This document shows positions 1-9,381 of a stretch of 64,000 bases of DNA, piece by piece. Under the pieces are notes generated by a model. That model was not told where the DNA came from, made no database searches, and worked only from the letters and a program-made list of their open reading frames with translations. Source of the DNA: Archangium sp. (GTDB taxonomy: Bacteria > Myxococcota > Myxococcia > Myxococcales > Myxococcaceae). The position numbers and the translations under genes were made by a program. Within the stretch, counting starts at the first letter, position 1, and every line of letters starts with the position of its first letter. The stretch lies in assembly GCA_030681645.1 (NCBI GenBank), contig JAUXRX010000017.1, positions 310,001-374,000 on the forward strand, given 5' to 3'.

Positions 1-1
1 C

Positions 2-658
2 GAGTGCCTCGTTCAACTGGCGAAGAAGGCCGAGGCCCTCTACGCCGTCTACGCGAGTCTCGACTACACGCTCGAGGGTGCGGTTCTCGTGAGCGGTCGA
101 GTGGTGCGTGAGGATGGCAAGGTCGCCAGCCCGACGGCCACGGTGAAGTTGGCAAAGGGGCGTGACGCGTTCAAGGACATCGCCAAGAACGCGCTGACGC
201 AGTTGTTCGCGCAACTGAAGATCGGCGAATTGCCAGCGACCAGACAGGTTGAGGTAGTGAAGATCGACCCCGTGAAGGACCCGATCAAGGACCCGCCCCC
301 ACCACCCCCGCCGCTGGTCATCGAAGATACCGGCGCAGGGCAACGGGCCGCGGGCAAAGGTCTCGTCTACGCCGGAGCCGGCGTCGCGGTGCTGGGCGGA
401 GTGCTCGCAGCGGTCGGTTGTGGATTCGGTTGCGGGGTGACGCCGACGATGGGCGGCAGCCTGCCTGAGCCTCAGCTCGAAGCAGCGCGTACGGGTCGAG
501 CCCTCACGGGTGTGGGCCTGGCGGGTCTTGGCATCGGCGCAGTCGCGGCCGGCATCGGCGCGGTCCTCTGGGGGACGGCCGCCGCGGCGCCAGTCAACAC
601 GGTGACCATCCTTCCAATTTCAGGTGGCGGAGTGGTGCAGTTCGGAGGGCGATTCTAA
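2..658 (+). CDS. C-terminal part of a membrane-anchored TolB-like/PEGA-type protein (5' truncated)
   Basis: The reading frame is open from the window edge, so the true start lies upstream. The first visible residues (ECLVQLAKKAEALYAVYASL) resemble the end of TolB-like N-terminal modules common in myxobacterial envelope proteins. A Pro-rich linker (PPPPPPP) follows, then two hydrophobic glycine/alanine-rich segments likely to span the membrane (around nt 355-430 and 505-585). The stop codon TAA shares its last base with the ATG of the next gene, so the two are probably co-transcribed. The gene at 2883 has a similar TolB-like module. The exact function is unknown. Confidence 0.7.
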   Translation, partial: ECLVQLAKKAEALYAVYASLDYTLEGAVLVSGRVVREDGKVASPTATVKLAKGRDAFKDIAKNALTQLFAQLKIGELPATRQVEVVKIDPVKDPIKDPPPPPPPLVIEDTGAGQRAAGKGLVYAGAGVAVLGGVLAAVGCGFGCGVTPTMGGSLPEPQLEAARTGRALTGVGLAGLGIGAVAAGIGAVLWGTAAAAPVNTVTILPISGGGVVQFGGRF

Positions 659-2871
659 TGCGCTTACTGATCGTGGCTGTGTCCTGTGTCTGGTTTGTGG
701 GCTGCACCTTCGGGGTTCGGACGTGCACGGACTCGTCGCAGTGCGAGTTGGGCGCAGTCTGCCGCGACAACTTCTGCGTGATCGTAGACGCAGGCGCGGG
801 CGGGGGAGGTGGCGGGACGATCGGAGGCGGAGGAGGTTCCACCGGCGGCGGTGGTGGCGCGACGGGCGGCGGAGGAGGCGCCACTGGAGGCGGCGGAGGA
901 GCCATGGGCGGCGGAGGCGGCGCCACGGGAGGTGGGGGAGGCAGCGTGGACCTGTGCCAGGGCGTGAGTTGCCTGACCGGCTACAGCTGTGACGCCGCGG
1001 ATGGCGAGTGCAAGTTGCGCGTGACAGGGCTCGAACTGCTTGGCCCAGCGATGGGGCCGAGGGACGCCGGCGCCGCGCAGCTGCGGGCGGCACTGACGAC
1101 CGACGCGTCGGTGACGCTGCCCACGGCGCTCGAGTACCAGATTGACACCCAGGCGGCTCAGCCGCTGCCGTCGGTAGGGCTGGAGTACAGCGCCGCTCTG
1201 TCGTTGACGGAGGGGCCGCACACGCTCGTGGTGCGGGCGAACTTCGCCGATGCGGGGTTTCAGCAGTCGGTGGTGGTGAGGGTGGACACGGTGGCGCCGA
1301 CGGTGACTGGGCCGCCCGGGATGGCGGTAATGCAGCGAGACGACATCTTCATGGTGGAGTTGGGGGTTGATGAAGCAGTGAACGTTGCGGGGATGGACGT
1401 GAGGCTTCAGGGGGTGCTCCTGTCGCCGTATGACGCCGGGGTCTGCGCGGGGACAGGTGGCTGCTGGGTAGTGGACATGTCGCTGCCGCCCCTGGACGGG
1501 TTGACGGGGACCTTCCAGATGACCGCACGGGCGACGGACGGAGTGGGAAACTCGAAGACGTCGATGGTGGGCAACATTGGCGTTACGCGCACCCGCTGGG
1601 AAGTGCAACCGACGATGCAATCCATTCGGGCCTCGCCGGCGGTGGGCCGGGACGGCACGCTCTACGTCGGAGCATCCGATGCAGTTGGCTCGCTCTTCGC
1701 CATCAACGCGCTGGATGGAGGGCAGGTAGTTGCGCCGGTCGCGCTGGGCGCGATTCAGAGCCTCGCGACGGCGGTCAGCAGCGATGCGGGGCTGGTGTAC
1801 TTCTCGGCCAACGACGGCTCGGGCGGCAAGGTGGGCGCTTTACGAGCTGTCGACTTCTCCGCACCTGCCCAGTCCCCTGTGCGAGGCAACAACGGGGGCC
1901 TCATCCACTCCGCCATCGCGCTGATGGGGACATCGTCGAGCGAGGTGGTCGCGGCGGGCTCGTTCAACGCCAATGGAGGTAGCTCGTCCAGAGTCTCCGT
2001 GTACGGTCCCAGCAACGCCTTCAACGGGATCAACGCGCTCGATGCGGGTGCCTTCGACTTCGCCGCGGTGCCCAGCCCGCCCTACCAATCGGCAGCCAAC
2101 ATCATCGCGGATGGCACCAGCGCGTACCTGTTGACGAACCCGGGCGGCGTAGGCCTCAACTGGCAGGTCATCAACAACGTGACGACGTCGCCCGTCGCGG
2201 GCGGGGTGCAGTTCCTCGAGTCGCCCGGCAATGACTGCTGTCTGGGCGGTCAGGCGTTCCTCGGCGCAAGCACCACGCTCGTGTCCGGCTCGACGCTGGG
2301 TGCACGGCGGCTCTACCGCGTGATGACGGGGGTGATGACAACAGGTGACTTGACGGTGTCGGTGGACAACGGGGTGGCAGCAATTGGCAACACAACCACG
2401 GCCTTCGCTGGCCGGGGCACCGACCTCGTGCGCTTCAATCCGCAGATGCTCACCTCTGCAGGAACGGCGGTTGGCACCGGAGTGGGCTTCATCCGCACTT
2501 CGCCGGTCCTGGCGCGGCCCCGCGCGGGTCAGGCGATGGGGCTGGGCTACGCCGTCAACGCCAACGGCAGCCTCTACGTCTTCGCGCAGGACGGCGCGAC
2601 AGGGAGCGCCTCGGCGTGGGGCAACATCTTCAGCGGCAGCAACTCGGTCTACGCGCACCCGACGCTGGACTGCAATCGTCGGCCCGGCGCCGCGACGGCC
2701 ACCACGGGCGTGCTGTACGTGGCAGCCAGCACCGGGAAGGTGGTGGCGCTGATCGTGGACTCGCCGAGGCTGCTGGACAGCACCGACGCCTGGCCCCGCT
2801 TCCAGCGCACGGCGGGCAACGCGGGCAACGCAGACGTGACCCGCTTCCCCATCAACCCCGGTTGTCCCTGA
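658..2871 (+). CDS. Lipoprotein with Gly-rich linker, Ig-like region and PQQ-type beta-propeller-like domain
   Basis: This 737-residue protein starts with a short lipoprotein signal peptide with lipobox VGC near residue 16. A Cys-containing segment (CTDSSQCELGAVCRDNFC) follows, then a low-complexity linker of GGGGGATGGG-type repeats (about residues 48-96), then a second small Cys module. Residues of about 120-310 look like Ig/bacterial surface domains. The remainder contains repeated phrases such as DGTLYVGASD and GVLYVAAS, typical of PQQ-like beta-propeller repeats. It is probably exported to the outer membrane or cell surface. The ATG overlaps the preceding stop by one base. No enzymatic residues are recognisable and the ligand is unknown. 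Confidence 0.8.
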   Translation: MRLLIVAVSCVWFVGCTFGVRTCTDSSQCELGAVCRDNFCVIVDAGAGGGGGGTIGGGGGSTGGGGGATGGGGGATGGGGGAMGGGGGATGGGGGSVDLCQGVSCLTGYSCDAADGECKLRVTGLELLGPAMGPRDAGAAQLRAALTTDASVTLPTALEYQIDTQAAQPLPSVGLEYSAALSLTEGPHTLVVRANFADAGFQQSVVVRVDTVAPTVTGPPGMAVMQRDDIFMVELGVDEAVNVAGMDVRLQGVLLSPYDAGVCAGTGGCWVVDMSLPPLDGLTGTFQMTARATDGVGNSKTSMVGNIGVTRTRWEVQPTMQSIRASPAVGRDGTLYVGASDAVGSLFAINALDGGQVVAPVALGAIQSLATAVSSDAGLVYFSANDGSGGKVGALRAVDFSAPAQSPVRGNNGGLIHSAIALMGTSSSEVVAAGSFNANGGSSSRVSVYGPSNAFNGINALDAGAFDFAAVPSPPYQSAANIIADGTSAYLLTNPGGVGLNWQVINNVTTSPVAGGVQFLESPGNDCCLGGQAFLGASTTLVSGSTLGARRLYRVMTGVMTTGDLTVSVDNGVAAIGNTTTAFAGRGTDLVRFNPQMLTSAGTAVGTGVGFIRTSPVLARPRAGQAMGLGYAVNANGSLYVFAQDGATGSASAWGNIFSGSNSVYAHPTLDCNRRPGAATATTGVLYVAASTGKVVALIVDSPRLLDSTDAWPRFQRTAGNAGNADVTRFPINPGCP

Positions 2872-2882
2872 GGGTGGAGTCG

Positions 2883-4046
2883 GTGCGGAACATCGTCGGA
2901 CTGTTGGCGGTGTTGCTGCTGGGATGCACTGAACGCGCTCGAGCCACGCCAGCCGCAATATCCGACGCCGGGCCGCGGTCCCGTTTCGCGGTCAAGGTCG
3001 AGTCGGGCACCTTCTCGACGACGCTCGACACGCGACTGGAAGCTGAGCTGATCCTCGCGCTCGCTCGCCAGCCCGATCTGGAGATCGTCAGCAACGCAGT
3101 CGCAGAGAAGGCGCTCACGAAGCAGCACGTGTGCGAGCCCGAGCAGGACTTTGCAGCGTGCCGCGTTCGCCAGCTTGGGCTCGCGGGTGACTTCCTCGTC
3201 GAGATCGAGATCGGCGCAGTGCCCGGAACGTGGGTGCTGACGACCGCCGTCACGCCCGCGGGCGACGTGCTGTCTTGGCTCCCCACCTTGCCCTTCAGTC
3301 AGCAGCAGGGCGAGAGCCTGGAGGACGCGGTGGTGCGCGCGGCCCGCCTCCTTGGGGCGAGCCTCGGGCCCGACGGGCTGAGGCGCGGTGTGGTCTTCCC
3401 CCCGGCAGCTCGAGGCACCTCGACTGTCGCTCGCGCCTGCTCGGCCTTCAACGCTCCCTGGAGTCTCTCGTCTCAGTTGGCCTGGCAGAGCCGCGTGGCG
3501 TTGCGTGCGCGCCTTCACCAACTTGATCGTGAGGCCGAGCTCGCGACAGCTCTGGCGGAATTGAAGGAAGCGTCGAAGCCCGGCGATGCGCACTGTGAGC
3601 AGCTCGCGACGCTCATTTCATGGCAGGAGCGCGCCGTGAACCGTGGATGGTTGCCGTCAGAGCTGCGCTCCGAGACCTGGAGAGCCAACGTCGACATCGA
3701 GTTGCGGGGTTCGGCTCCCGACGGGCTGGCGGATGCTCTGGCGGGCTCTCTCGCGGCGCGAGGCGTAACGCTGCGTTCCGTGCGACCAGCTCAAGAAGCT
3801 TGTGAAGACGGCTTCGACTGCATTGATGGCTTCTCCGTCAGTGACGTTCAACCGACGGGCTGGCTCGTCGCGGCGAGAGTCGACTCGTCCGGAGGCAAGC
3901 TCAGCGTGAATGCGTCCCTCGTGTTTCGTGACGGCGCCGGAAAGGCGAGAGCGTTGCCATTGCCCAGGCTCGAAGCCGCTGACGTCGCCGCGCTTAGACC
4001 GGCCCTCGATGCCGCAATCACCGAGGTGCTTGCGCGCATCAAGTAG
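2883..4046 (+). CDS. TolB-like lipoprotein
   Basis: This protein of about 387 residues has a signal sequence MRNIVGLLAVLLLGC ending in a lipobox. The start chosen is GTG 2883, preceded by AGGGTGG; GTG 2874 is the alternative. Residues 30-150 have the pattern of TolB-N-like modules: a set of predicted helices (LEAELILALARQPDLEIVS) followed by two Cys separated by a short spacer (CEPEQDFAACRVRQLG) and strands. It is the third gene of a plus-strand run with the two preceding lipoprotein/membrane genes. Its 3' end overlaps the convergent gdpD-like gene by 8 bp. The function is unassigned; a periplasmic sensing or scaffolding role is only an inference. Confidence 0.7.
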   Translation: MRNIVGLLAVLLLGCTERARATPAAISDAGPRSRFAVKVESGTFSTTLDTRLEAELILALARQPDLEIVSNAVAEKALTKQHVCEPEQDFAACRVRQLGLAGDFLVEIEIGAVPGTWVLTTAVTPAGDVLSWLPTLPFSQQQGESLEDAVVRAARLLGASLGPDGLRRGVVFPPAARGTSTVARACSAFNAPWSLSSQLAWQSRVALRARLHQLDREAELATALAELKEASKPGDAHCEQLATLISWQERAVNRGWLPSELRSETWRANVDIELRGSAPDGLADALAGSLAARGVTLRSVRPAQEACEDGFDCIDGFSVSDVQPTGWLVAARVDSSGGKLSVNASLVFRDGAGKARALPLPRLEAADVAALRPALDAAITEVLARIK

Positions 4047-4833
4047 AGGCGAGAACCGCGCGCAGGATGTCGGGTCGATCGGTCATCACGCCACCCACGC
4101 CGTCGAGCAGGCAGCGGTGCATCTCGACCTCTTCGTCGACCGTCCACACGTTGATCCACTTGCCGTGCGCCTTCGCGACCTTCGCCAGCTCGGCGTCGAA
4201 GAGGATCACGCCTTCCCATCGGTAGGGCATGTCGAGCACGGTGTAGCGCGGGTCGTCGTCGGGCGGCTCTCCCCCCTTCGTGGGCAGCACGAAGGCCGCC
4301 AGCGCGTCGCGCGGGTAGAAGTGACAGGCGTCGGGCAGCCGCTTCGCGAGCTCGGCGGCGATCGAGTCGTGCTCGCTGCCGATGCAGAGGCGATCGAGGC
4401 ACTGCTCTTTCTTCACCAGGGCGACGAACGCGTCGAGCGCGCCCTCGCTCTTCACCTCGACGTTGAGCCGCAGCCCGGGCGTCGCGGCGAGGAGCTCCCT
4501 GAGCAAGGGCAGCCTGATGCCCTTGCCCCGCAGCGGCGTGCCCTGCTCGCCGACGGGCGTGAAGTGGAACGCCGCGTCGAGGCGGGAGAGCTGGTCCCAC
4601 TTGAGCGCACTCAGGGGGCCCGCGCCGTCGGTGCAGCGCTCGAGGGTGGGGTCGTGCGCCACCACGATCTCCCCGTCGGACGAGGCGTGCACGTCGAGCT
4701 CGAGCATGTCGGTGCCGTGCACCTTCATCGCGCGCTCGAACGCGTACATCGTGTTCTCGGGGTACAGCGCCGCGCCCCCGCGGTGCGAGATGTGGAGCGG
4801 CGCTTTCAGGCCGGTGAAGAATGGGTGGATCAT
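4039..4833 (-). CDS. Glycerophosphodiester phosphodiesterase (GDPD)
   Basis: This protein of 264 residues matches the usual length of cytosolic UgpQ-type GDPDs, which hydrolyse glycerophosphodiesters to glycerol-3-phosphate and an alcohol. The family landmarks are present: HRGG at 17-20, PENT at 25-28, the metal-binding E45-x-D47 in LELDVH, and H60-D61 in VVAHDP. There is no signal peptide. It lies downstream of the thiolase gene on the same strand, with a family A repeat in the 64-bp gap. Its end overlaps the convergent TolB-like gene by 8 bp. Confidence 0.93.
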   Translation of the reverse strand: MIHPFFTGLKAPLHISHRGGAALYPENTMYAFERAMKVHGTDMLELDVHASSDGEIVVAHDPTLERCTDGAGPLSALKWDQLSRLDAAFHFTPVGEQGTPLRGKGIRLPLLRELLAATPGLRLNVEVKSEGALDAFVALVKKEQCLDRLCIGSEHDSIAAELAKRLPDACHFYPRDALAAFVLPTKGGEPPDDDPRYTVLDMPYRWEGVILFDAELAKVAKAHGKWINVWTVDEEVEMHRCLLDGVGGVMTDRPDILRAVLAST

Positions 4834-4839
4834 GTTCGG

Positions 4840-4883
4840 CCCCTCACCCCAGCCCTCTCCCCGCTGCGCAGGGAGAGGGAGAC
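4840..4883. repeat. Family A dispersed palindromic repeat
   Basis: The element has a leading CCCCTCACCCC, then inverted arms CCCTCTCCC and GGGAGAGGG around a short GC-rich loop. It fills most of the gap between the thiolase and GDPD genes, ending only a few bases upstream of the GDPD ATG. In RNA it would fold into a strong hairpin. Confidence 0.8.
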
Positions 4884-4897
4884 AAGCGCTGAGTGGT

Positions 4898-6097
4898 TCA
4901 TGGAGCCTCGAACGTAGCCGCGATGCCCTGGCCGACGCCGATGCACATGGCGACCAGCCCGCGCTTCGCGTTTCGGGCCTTCATCGCGTGTGTGAGCGTC
5001 GCCACGATGCGGGCTCCGCTCATCCCCAGCGGGTGACCCAGCGCGATCGCTCCGCCGTTGACGTTCACGCGCGCCTCGTCGAGCCCCAGTTCGCGAATGC
5101 AGCCCAACGACTGCGCAGCGAACGCCTCGTTGAGCTCGATCAGGTCGAGCTCGGACAGCTTCCACGAAGCCCGCTCCAGCGCCTTCCGCGTCGCAGGCAC
5201 GGGCCCCAGCCCCATCACGCGCGGATCGACGCCGGCCGTGCTGCTCGAGACGAAGCGGGCCAGCGGGGGCTTGCCCCAGGCCTTCAGCGCGCGCTCGCTC
5301 ATCAACACCACCGCCGAGGCGCCGTCGTTGAGCGTGGACGAGTTGCCCGCGGTCACGCTGCCGCCATCGCGGAACGCAGCCTTGAGCGTCGAGAGCTTCT
5401 CGTACGTCGAGTCACCTCGCGGCTGCTCGTCTTGCGAGACCACGATCGGCGGCCCTTTCTTCTGTGGCAGCTCGACCGGGACCAGCTCGGCGCTGAACGC
5501 CCCGGCCTGCTGCGCGCGCACGGCCTTCTGGTGAGAGGCCAGCGCAAAACGATCCTGGTCCTCCCGCGAGATCTTCAACCGCTCGGCCACGTTCTCCGCG
5601 GTCTCCCCCATGCCCTCGAGCGGGAAGCGCGCGGCGAGCTTCGGGTTCGGGTAGCGCCAGCCCAGTGACGTGTCCCACGACTCGAGCTTGCCGCCGGGGA
5701 ACGCCTCGCTCGGCTTGGGCGTGCTCCACGGCGCGCGCGTCATCGACTCCACGCCGCCCGCGATCACGATGTCCGCTTCCCCGAGGCGGATCTGCCTCGC
5801 ACCCTGGATGATGGCCTCGAGCCCGCTGCCGCACAGGCGATTGACCGTCGCGGCCGGGACCGCGTCAGGCAGCCCCGCGAGCAGCGCCGCCATGCGCGCC
5901 ACGTTGCGGTTGTCTTCGCCAGCCTGGTTGGCGCAGCCCGCGTAGAGCTCGTCGATCTGTGCTCCCTCGACCCCGGTGCGCTGGAGGACCTCGGCCACCA
6001 CCAGCGCGAGGAGATCGTCCGGCCGGACGTCCTTGAGCGCACCGCGCAGCTTGCCGATCGGCGTGCGCACCGCGTTGGCCACGAAGCAGGCGCTCAT
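4898..6097 (-). CDS. Acetyl-CoA C-acyltransferase (thiolase, 3-oxoadipyl-CoA thiolase-like)
   Basis: This full-length thiolase of 399 residues cleaves 3-ketoacyl-CoA with CoA or runs the reverse condensation. The catalytic set is complete: nucleophile C89 in NRLCGSG, H355 in [11 protein letters not shown], and C385 in CIGVGQG. The segment around [11 protein letters not shown] resembles PcaF/PaaJ-type thiolases, which suggests degradative rather than biosynthetic use, but substrate specificity cannot be read from sequence alone. It is co-oriented with the MDR dehydrogenase upstream, separated by a family B repeat, and lies within 5 kb of a hydratase and a 3-hydroxyacyl-CoA dehydrogenase. Confidence 0.93.
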   Translation of the reverse strand: MSACFVANAVRTPIGKLRGALKDVRPDDLLALVVAEVLQRTGVEGAQIDELYAGCANQAGEDNRNVARMAALLAGLPDAVPAATVNRLCGSGLEAIIQGARQIRLGEADIVIAGGVESMTRAPWSTPKPSEAFPGGKLESWDTSLGWRYPNPKLAARFPLEGMGETAENVAERLKISREDQDRFALASHQKAVRAQQAGAFSAELVPVELPQKKGPPIVVSQDEQPRGDSTYEKLSTLKAAFRDGGSVTAGNSSTLNDGASAVVLMSERALKAWGKPPLARFVSSSTAGVDPRVMGLGPVPATRKALERASWKLSELDLIELNEAFAAQSLGCIRELGLDEARVNVNGGAIALGHPLGMSGARIVATLTHAMKARNAKRGLVAMCIGVGQGIAATFEAP

Positions 6098-6099
6098 GG

Positions 6100-6155
6100 T
6101 GCCCCTCGACTCCGCTCGGGGTGAACGGTGCCCCTCGATTCCGCTCGAGGTGATC
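6100..6155. repeat. Family B repeat, two tandem copies
   Basis: Two adjacent copies of CCCCTCGA(C/T)TCCGCTCG(G/A)GGTGA lie between the MDR dehydrogenase stop and the thiolase start. The core CTCGACTCCGCTCGG recurs at 9320, 14594, 14644 and 19761. Confidence 0.75.
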
Positions 6156-6167
6156 GCCCTGTCTGGC

Positions 6168-7196
6168 TCATGGCGTCAGCACCACGTTGCCGAAGGTCTT
6201 GCGCTCGGCGAGGAGCCCATGGGCCTCGGCCGCCTTCTCCAGCGGCAGCACCCGATCGAGCACCGGCACCAGCCGGCCGAGCTCGACCAGCTCCAGCACC
6301 TTGAAGAGCTCGCTCTTGCTCCCCATGGTCGAGCCCAGCAGCGAGATCGACTTGTAGAACAGCGTGCGCAGGTCGAGCTGCACGTCATGACCCGAAGTGG
6401 CTCCGCAGATCACCAGGCGTCCTCCCTTCGAGAGACAGGCGATCGACTTTTCCCACGTGGTGGCGCCCACGTGCTCGAACACGACGTCGACCATGCGCCG
6501 CGAGGTGAGCTTCTTCACCTCGTCCAGGAAGTCCGACTCCGCGTAGTTGACCAGGTGATCGGCGCCGAGCGACTTCGCCTTGCCCAGCTTCTCGGAGGTC
6601 GACGCGGTGGCGATCACGGTCGCGCCGGCCAGCTTCGCCAGCTGCACCGCGGCGCTGCCCACGCCGGAGCCCGCCGCGTGGATCAGCACCGTCTCACCTG
6701 CTGACAGCTTCGCGCGGCCGAACAGCATGTGCCACGCGGTGAGGAAGGTCAGGGGCAGGCACGCGGCCTGCTCGAAGCTGAGCTTCTTCGGCTTGGGGAG
6801 AATGTTCTGGCGCGGCACGCAGACGAACTCGGCGTAGCCGCCCGCGACGTCCTCTCCGATGATCTTGTAGTGGCGGCAGAGCACGTCGTCGCCCGCGAGG
6901 CAGCGCGCGCACGCCCCGCACGAGAGCCCCGGGTTCACCAGGACCTCGGTGCCCGAGGGGAGATCGGTGACCTCGGCGCCGACCGCGTCGACCACGCCCG
7001 CCACGTCGCTGCCGAGCACGTGCGGAAGCGCGAGCTTGAGGCCCGGCCAGCCCTTGCGCACCCAGAGGTCGAGGTGGTTCAGCGCGACGGCCTTCACCTT
7101 CACCCGGACGTCCTTCGCTCCCGGCGTCGGAATGGGCAGATCCATCAGTTCCAGTACTTCGGGGCCGCCGTGCTTCTGGAAGGCGATCGCTCTCAA
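6168..7196 (-). CDS. Zinc-type MDR alcohol dehydrogenase/quinone oxidoreductase family protein
   Basis: This protein of 342 residues is a medium-chain dehydrogenase/reductase. It has an N-terminal GroES-like fold with four structural-zinc cysteines (C93, C96, C99, C107) and a Rossmann nucleotide-binding loop GSGVGSAAV. The usual catalytic-zinc Cys near residue 40 is replaced ([10 protein letters not shown]), so zinc-dependent alcohol oxidation is not certain; an enoyl reductase or quinone reductase activity is possible. The start is TTG 7196, supported by CGGAG 8 nt upstream; no ATG is available. It is probably transcribed with the thiolase and faces a divergent lipoprotein gene. Confidence 0.88.
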   Translation of the reverse strand: MRAIAFQKHGGPEVLELMDLPIPTPGAKDVRVKVKAVALNHLDLWVRKGWPGLKLALPHVLGSDVAGVVDAVGAEVTDLPSGTEVLVNPGLSCGACARCLAGDDVLCRHYKIIGEDVAGGYAEFVCVPRQNILPKPKKLSFEQAACLPLTFLTAWHMLFGRAKLSAGETVLIHAAGSGVGSAAVQLAKLAGATVIATASTSEKLGKAKSLGADHLVNYAESDFLDEVKKLTSRRMVDVVFEHVGATTWEKSIACLSKGGRLVICGATSGHDVQLDLRTLFYKSISLLGSTMGSKSELFKVLELVELGRLVPVLDRVLPLEKAAEAHGLLAERKTFGNVVLTP

Positions 7197-7326
7197 GTGA
7201 CGACTCCGTTTCCAGCGACGACTGGGTCGCTTGCCTACCGGGGAGACCGTGTGTACACGACGCGGGACGACGGCCGGAGCCCGTTTAGAAGCCGCGGGCG
7301 CTGAAATCCACAGGGAGCCTCAACCG

Positions 7327-8490
7327 ATGATGTCTCGTTCGATGATGATGGGTGCTGCATTGATCTTCGCGATGGGCTGCCGGGTCACTCCGAAGCCTGA
7401 CGCTGGCTGTGTCGGCATCACCTGCCCGACGGGCGGTGGCGTCGGCGCCGGTGGCGGCGGTGGTGGTGGCGGCGCGACGGGTGGCGGCGGTGGCGGTGGC
7501 AACGTGACGGGCGGCGGCACCGGCGGCGGCGCGACGGGCGGCGGCGGCGGCGTGACGGGCGGCGGCACCGGCGGTGGCGGCATCCCCACCACCATCCAGG
7601 CGGCGAAGGGCTCGACCTTCCCCACCCGGGTGAACCTGCAGGGCGTGGTGGTCACGGCCATCTCGTTCGCGCGCCTCTCGGCGGCCTCGACCAACTGCGC
7701 CAAGCTCGCCAACGACGGTGGCCTGAGCAAGGGCGTCAACGCCAGCTTCTGGGTGGCTGACCAGAACAACGCGCAGTTCGGCATCTGGGTGGAGAAGTTC
7801 CGCTGCGACGGCGACGTCGACTACTTCCCGCAGGTCGGCGACATCGTGAACATCAGCGGCATCATCGGCTTCGAGTCGAGCTTCCAGCAGCAGGAAGGCT
7901 TCCGCATCATGATCAAGTCGGAGTTCGACTACATCCCCAGCAAGCCGAGCGGCTACGTGTGCGATCTCTCCTCGACGCCTCCGTGCGAGCCCTTCGTGAT
8001 CGAGAAGGTCGGCACCATGGCGCCCCTCCCGGTCGTCGACGTGCCGATCACCTTCGGCGCCAACGGGGCGATCAAGGCCGAGCCGACGTACTCCGGCGTG
8101 CGCGTGCGCATCGCGGGCCCGCTCACCATCGGCGACATCGACCCGATGGCCCTCAAGCGCATCTCGGCGCTCCCGAATGACACGCGCTACTTCGGCTTCG
8201 GGCTGTCCAACGGCGTGCTGGTGAACAACTTCCGCACCTTCGAGGGCGCGACCGTCGAGGACGGCGGCGTCTCGCACTGCGACGTGCGCTACGTGGTCGG
8301 CGACGGCGGCACGGTGACGTTCCCCAACGGCATCGTCGGCGTCTGGGACACGTACACCCACGCCACCTGCACCGACGGCGGCACCAGCCTCACCAGCTGC
8401 TTCAACAACCGGGGCACGGTGCCGGGCGCGCCCGACGCGAACTACACCAACGTGCTCTACCCGACCGACTGCTCGGATCTGACCCCGTAA
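7327..8490 (+). CDS. Lipoprotein with long Gly-rich linker and OB-fold-like domain
   Basis: This protein is about 387 residues. The start is the first of two adjacent ATG codons, with GGAG about 10 nt upstream. The signal peptide ends at a lipobox MGC. A linker of GGGGGATGGGG-type repeats follows (about residues 35-90), then a globular region with strands such as VVVTAISF, ASFWVADQNNAQFGIWVEKF and FPQVGDIVNISGIIGF. This pattern is that of OB-fold domains found in extracellular nuclease-associated proteins, but no nuclease residues are visible. It is likely surface-exposed. The function is unknown. Confidence 0.75.
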   Translation: MMSRSMMMGAALIFAMGCRVTPKPDAGCVGITCPTGGGVGAGGGGGGGGATGGGGGGGNVTGGGTGGGATGGGGGVTGGGTGGGGIPTTIQAAKGSTFPTRVNLQGVVVTAISFARLSAASTNCAKLANDGGLSKGVNASFWVADQNNAQFGIWVEKFRCDGDVDYFPQVGDIVNISGIIGFESSFQQQEGFRIMIKSEFDYIPSKPSGYVCDLSSTPPCEPFVIEKVGTMAPLPVVDVPITFGANGAIKAEPTYSGVRVRIAGPLTIGDIDPMALKRISALPNDTRYFGFGLSNGVLVNNFRTFEGATVEDGGVSHCDVRYVVGDGGTVTFPNGIVGVWDTYTHATCTDGGTSLTSCFNNRGTVPGAPDANYTNVLYPTDCSDLTP

Positions 8491-8580
8491 GCTCCGCTCG
8501 ACCCGTTTGACCTCGCGACGCGCGTGCCTGGCCCTCACCGGCCCGGCGCCGCGTCGCGACTCTTTTCTGGAGGAGTCCCG

Positions 8581-9318
8581 ATGATCACCACGCACCTGGC
8601 CGATGGCATCGCGTCGCTCGAGCTGAACCGGCCCGAAGTCCGCAACGCGATCAACAAGGACGTCTGTGACGCCGTCAGCCGCGCGCTCGACACCTGGGCC
8701 GCGCAGGACGACGTGAGGGTGGTGATCGTCTCGGGCGCCGGCGGGAAGGCCTTCGCGGCCGGCGCCGACATCGCCGAGCTGAAGGACAGGACCCACGCCC
8801 AGGCGTTCCTCGGGTGGACGCAGAAGATGCTGCAGCAGCTGGAAGACTTTCCGCGGCCGACCATCGCGGCGATCGACGGCTACGCGCTGGGCGGCGGGCT
8901 CGAGCTGGCGCTCGCGTGCGATCTCCGCGTGGCCTCGAAGAGCGCGAAGATCGGCATGCCCGAGGTGACCCTGGGCATCTACCCGTCGGCGGGTGGCACG
9001 TGGCGGCTCCCCCGGCTGGTGGGCCTGGGGCGGGCGAAGGAGCTGATCTACACGGGCCGCATCGTCGACGCGGAGGAGGCGGCGGGGTGGGGGTTGTTCG
9101 AGTCGCTGGTCGAGACCGACGCGAAGGGCGAGGCGCTGCGCCTGGCGAGGTCGATCGCCGCCAACGCGCCGCTGGCGGTGCAGGTGGCGAAGGTGTCTCT
9201 CAACGCGGCCGCGAAGGTGAACGCCGCGCCGATGGAGTGGGTGGGGCAGGGGCTGCTCTTCGACTCCGACGAGAAGCGCGCGCGGATGACGGCGTTCCTG
9301 GAGAAGCGGAAGAAATAG
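8581..9318 (+). CDS. Enoyl-CoA hydratase/isomerase (crotonase family)
   Basis: This protein of 245 residues is of crotonase size. It hydrates trans-2-enoyl-CoA to 3-hydroxyacyl-CoA in beta-oxidation. The oxyanion-hole segment AAGADI (59-64) and GYALGGGLELA (100-110) are present. Both catalytic glutamates are present: E108 in GGGLEL and E128 in MPEVTLGIYPSAGGT. The start is ATG 8581, with an excellent GGAGGAG 5 nt upstream. It belongs functionally with the thiolase at 4898 and the dehydrogenase at 10118, although surface-protein genes separate them. Confidence 0.94.
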   Translation: MITTHLADGIASLELNRPEVRNAINKDVCDAVSRALDTWAAQDDVRVVIVSGAGGKAFAAGADIAELKDRTHAQAFLGWTQKMLQQLEDFPRPTIAAIDGYALGGGLELALACDLRVASKSAKIGMPEVTLGIYPSAGGTWRLPRLVGLGRAKELIYTGRIVDAEEAAGWGLFESLVETDAKGEALRLARSIAANAPLAVQVAKVSLNAAAKVNAAPMEWVGQGLLFDSDEKRARMTAFLEKRKK

Positions 9319-9319
9319 C

Positions 9320-9352
9320 GGTCCCTCGACTCCGCTCGGGATGAACGGCCCC
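9320..9352. repeat. Family B repeat between convergent genes
   Basis: One copy of CCCTCGACTCCGCTCGGGATGAACGG-like sequence lies in the 63-bp gap between the hydratase and the convergent discoidin-domain gene. It probably marks the shared transcription end. Confidence 0.7.
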
Positions 9353-9381
9353 TCCGCTATTCGGCCAACCCTGCGAGCCCG

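Noticed and set aside
594..926. A proline-rich minus-strand frame (MAPPPPP repeats)
   Set aside because: It is the complement of the Gly-rich linker of the lipoprotein at 658.
820..950. Tandem Gly-codon repeats considered as a CRISPR-like or satellite array
   Set aside because: The units are irregular, lie in frame within a lipoprotein and have no spacers.
7248..7260. GTGTACAC palindrome in a divergent promoter region, also seen near 44076
   Set aside because: An 8-bp palindrome is expected by chance in 64 kb, and the flanks of the two copies do not match.
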